Assembly: GCF_030845175.1 (NCBI RefSeq)
Contig: NZ_CP132542.1
Span: 3,854,008-3,918,007, forward strand
Reading direction: 5' to 3'
Length of the DNA: 64,000 nucleotides
From: Coralliovum pocilloporae
GTDB taxonomy: Bacteria > Pseudomonadota > Alphaproteobacteria > Rhizobiales > Cohaesibacteraceae
The notes under the pieces are model-generated. The model saw only the letters and a program-made list of their open reading frames with translations. It did no database searches and was not told the origin of the DNA. Shown here in pieces: positions 62,372 through 64,000 of the stretch; the stretch's first letter is position 1, and every line of letters starts with the position of its first letter. Both the position numbers and the translations under genes were made by a program.

Positions 62372-63068
62372 GATGACCGGCGCATCCGTTTTCTACGGCA
62401 ATATCCGTGCGATCGAGAATATCAGCCTTACTGTGCCCGAAGGGGGCATTGTCACCATTATTGGCGGCAATGGTGCGGGAAAATCCACCACGCTGCGGGC
62501 CATATCCGGCCTGTCGCCGTTGAAGACGGGTGAAATCCGGTTCCGGGGCGAGCGGATTGACACCCTGCCGCCTGAAAAGGTCGTGGCCCGTGGCATTGCC
62601 CATGTGCCGGAGGGACGTCGCATCTTTGCCGAACTGACCGTTGAGGAAAATCTGCGCACCGGTGCCTTTCTCCGCAAGGATTATCAGGCTGTCGAGGATG
62701 ATCTGGGCAAGGTGTTCGACCGCTTCCCGCGCCTGAAGGAACGGCGCTGGCAGATGGCCAAGACCATGTCCGGCGGAGAACAGCAGATGCTGGCCATCGG
62801 TCGGGCTCTGATGACCGACCCGAAGCTGCTTCTGATGGATGAGCCGTCCATGGGGCTGGCTCCGGTGATTGTCGAGGAGATCGCCCGGATTATTGAGGAT
62901 ATCAATGCCCAGGGTGTGCCGGTGGTGCTGGTCGAGCAGAATGCCGAGCTGGCACTGGAGCTGGCGGACTATGCCTATGTGCTTGACACCGGGTCATTGT
63001 CTCTGGAGGGTAACGCAAGGGAGCTACACAACGATGATCATGTCCGTGCTGCATATCTCGGGATTTAG
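62361..63068 (+). CDS. ABC importer ATPase (LivF-like)
   Basis: A 235-residue ATPase: Walker A GGNGAGKST, signature MSGGEQQMLAIGRAL, Walker B LLLMDEPSMGLAP, H-loop VLVEQN. It starts at 62361 within the end of the LivG-like gene (11-base overlap). Completes the five-gene importer. Confidence 0.92.
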   Translation: MLLEMTGASVFYGNIRAIENISLTVPEGGIVTIIGGNGAGKSTTLRAISGLSPLKTGEIRFRGERIDTLPPEKVVARGIAHVPEGRRIFAELTVEENLRTGAFLRKDYQAVEDDLGKVFDRFPRLKERRWQMAKTMSGGEQQMLAIGRALMTDPKLLLMDEPSMGLAPVIVEEIARIIEDINAQGVPVVLVEQNAELALELADYAYVLDTGSLSLEGNARELHNDDHVRAAYLGI

Positions 63069-63084
63069 GGGTAATGACCTGCCT

Positions 63085-63630
63085 ATGCGCGCGGCCCTGG
63101 CTGCGGGCTGGTCGCGGGCGGATCTCTGGTGGGAACGGCTGCAGGAAGAGGGGTTGGCCCTGGTAGGCGACAACCGCCTTACGGCTGCCCGGAGCCGTTT
63201 TCTGGCGGCCCGGCTTCTGGCGACGCTCGCCTTTGATGAGGGTGACCCGCGCCTGTCTGCCAGTCTTGCCTGTCTGGCGCGGCTGAGCCAGAAAAAGGGC
63301 CGCATGGACGCCGCCCGTCGCCAGTATAACAAGGCGCTTGTTCGCTGGCCTCTGGCTGAAGATGCCGTGTCAGGACTGCAGATCAAACCCCGCGCCCGCA
63401 GCTCGCTGTTTCACCTTCGCATGGAAGCCCGCCACTGGGACACCTATAGCGACACCATGCGCAAGCGGCTGGCCGGCTTTGTCTGCGAAACGGAACTGGC
63501 CATTGTCGACCTCTCCCGCAACCAGCCCCCACGCCACCGCCTCGCCTCCCGCTGGCAGGCCGAAAAACCCCCGGTCTTTGACGACACAAGAAAACTCCTG
63601 GGTGCCTGCCTGCTGGTGCTGGAGGAGTGA
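63085..63630 (+). CDS. Tetratricopeptide-like protein at importer operon end
   Basis: A 181-residue all-helical protein, Arg- and Ala-rich (ADLWWERLQEEGLALVGDNR, LTAARSRFLAARLLATLAF, RMDAARRQYNKALVRWPLAE), with a TPR-like helix-turn-helix pattern. Function unknown. It follows the LivF-like gene by 16 bases and so may belong to the operon. Start at 63085 is the best ATG; there is no strong ribosome binding site. Confidence 0.65.
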   Translation: MRAALAAGWSRADLWWERLQEEGLALVGDNRLTAARSRFLAARLLATLAFDEGDPRLSASLACLARLSQKKGRMDAARRQYNKALVRWPLAEDAVSGLQIKPRARSSLFHLRMEARHWDTYSDTMRKRLAGFVCETELAIVDLSRNQPPRHRLASRWQAEKPPVFDDTRKLLGACLLVLEE

Positions 63631-63900
63631 GCCGGTTACCTGATGGCAGGTCTAATAACGTCCGGCCACCGTCGTTCGTAAAGAGGGCGGCAGAATGATC
63701 CCAGATTTCGGGGAATGAAGAGACAAGCGAAATTCTCCAAAGATTGAGCCAGGAGGAATATCTTCATTGCACAAGTTAAATTTTGTTCGAAATTTGTGCA
63801 GCGCTCAATGATTTGTTTACCAATAAACCTAATGGTTGTGTGGGGCATGGTTTTATGGATTCGGGTTGAATACCTGGATCCGAATATATGGATATGAACC

Positions 63901-64000
63901 ATGAATTTGACAGTCAGACTTGTACTCAGTTTCGGAGTTATGCTCAGCCTTCTCATTGGAACTGTGGGCTTCAGCATTCTTCAGATCAACGGCGTCAACG
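63901..64000 (+). CDS. Methyl-accepting chemotaxis protein, N-terminal fragment
   Basis: The window ends 33 codons into this frame. MNLTVRLVLSFGVMLSLLIG is the first membrane helix of a chemoreceptor, followed by TVGFSILQINGVN as in four-helix-bundle sensor domains. The 270-base gap before it (63631-63900) shows nothing else clear. It might sense methylamines, but only the neighbourhood suggests that. Confidence 0.6.
   Translation, partial: MNLTVRLVLSFGVMLSLLIGTVGFSILQINGVN

Noticed and set aside
58355..63068. Plain branched-chain amino acid importer
   Set aside because: Family alone would suggest it, but position divergent from tmm and the shared TTGGT sites argue for a methylated-amine role; kept as the alternative.

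Overview
The window looks like a chromosomal segment of a marine or coastal alphaproteobacterium. The supporting signs are the gene families (AcdR/AcdS, AcnB, an Amt next to a GlxBCD/GlnT-like cluster, TRAP carriers), the moderately high GC of the core genes, short palindromic repeats of a kind common in alphaproteobacteria, and above all a methylated-amine catabolic region of the type known from marine Alphaproteobacteria. I cannot name the genus. AT-rich patches (about 22.8-24.7, 47.2-49.1 and 53.8-55.4 kb) and the retron/defence-type genes look acquired.

Layout. 0-4 kb: a partial AbiJ-like HEPN protein, a 2-oxoglutarate/Fe(II) oxygenase and a HEAT-like orphan. 4-14.9 kb: P1-family peptidase, two membrane proteins, a voltage-gated K+ channel, a LysR/acyl-CoA dehydrogenase/acyl-CoA ligase group, an EamA exporter and a MocR regulator broken by an 8-bp tandem duplication. 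14.9-22.8 kb: LysR plus a zinc-type dehydrogenase, then acdR-acdS and mdeR-mdeA-mdeB, a compact 2-oxobutyrate module (ACC deaminase and methionine gamma-lyase make 2-oxobutyrate; the E1 subunit oxidises it). 24.7-28.7 kb: aconitase B with a divergent XRE-cupin regulator. 29-31.3 kb: a retron (structured RNA, a 54-residue cationic Trp-rich small ORF, an XRE repressor and a reverse transcriptase). 31.6-31.9 kb: an unidentified highly folded RNA candidate.

32.4-47.1 and 55.7-63.1 kb: methylated-amine catabolism. Tmm oxidises trimethylamine to its N-oxide, Tdm demethylates that to dimethylamine plus formaldehyde, DmmDABC demethylates dimethylamine to monomethylamine, and GmaS plus MgsABC start the N-methylglutamate route. 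Amt, a GlxA-type AraC regulator, a FadR-type GntR and a five-gene ABC importer divergent from tmm complete the set. N-methylglutamate dehydrogenase and formaldehyde-oxidation genes are not in the window. Repeated TTGGT half-sites stand in front of tdm, in the dmmD/amt gap and in the tmm/importer gap, suggesting one regulon.

49.1-55.9 kb: a 6.3-kb block (TRAP transporter, HutC-type regulator, amidohydrolase, PIN-domain gene with an in-frame stop) lies between two degenerate direct copies of the 3' end of the tmm-linked gntR gene, so it interrupts the methylamine region. The right edge enters a methyl-accepting chemotaxis protein.
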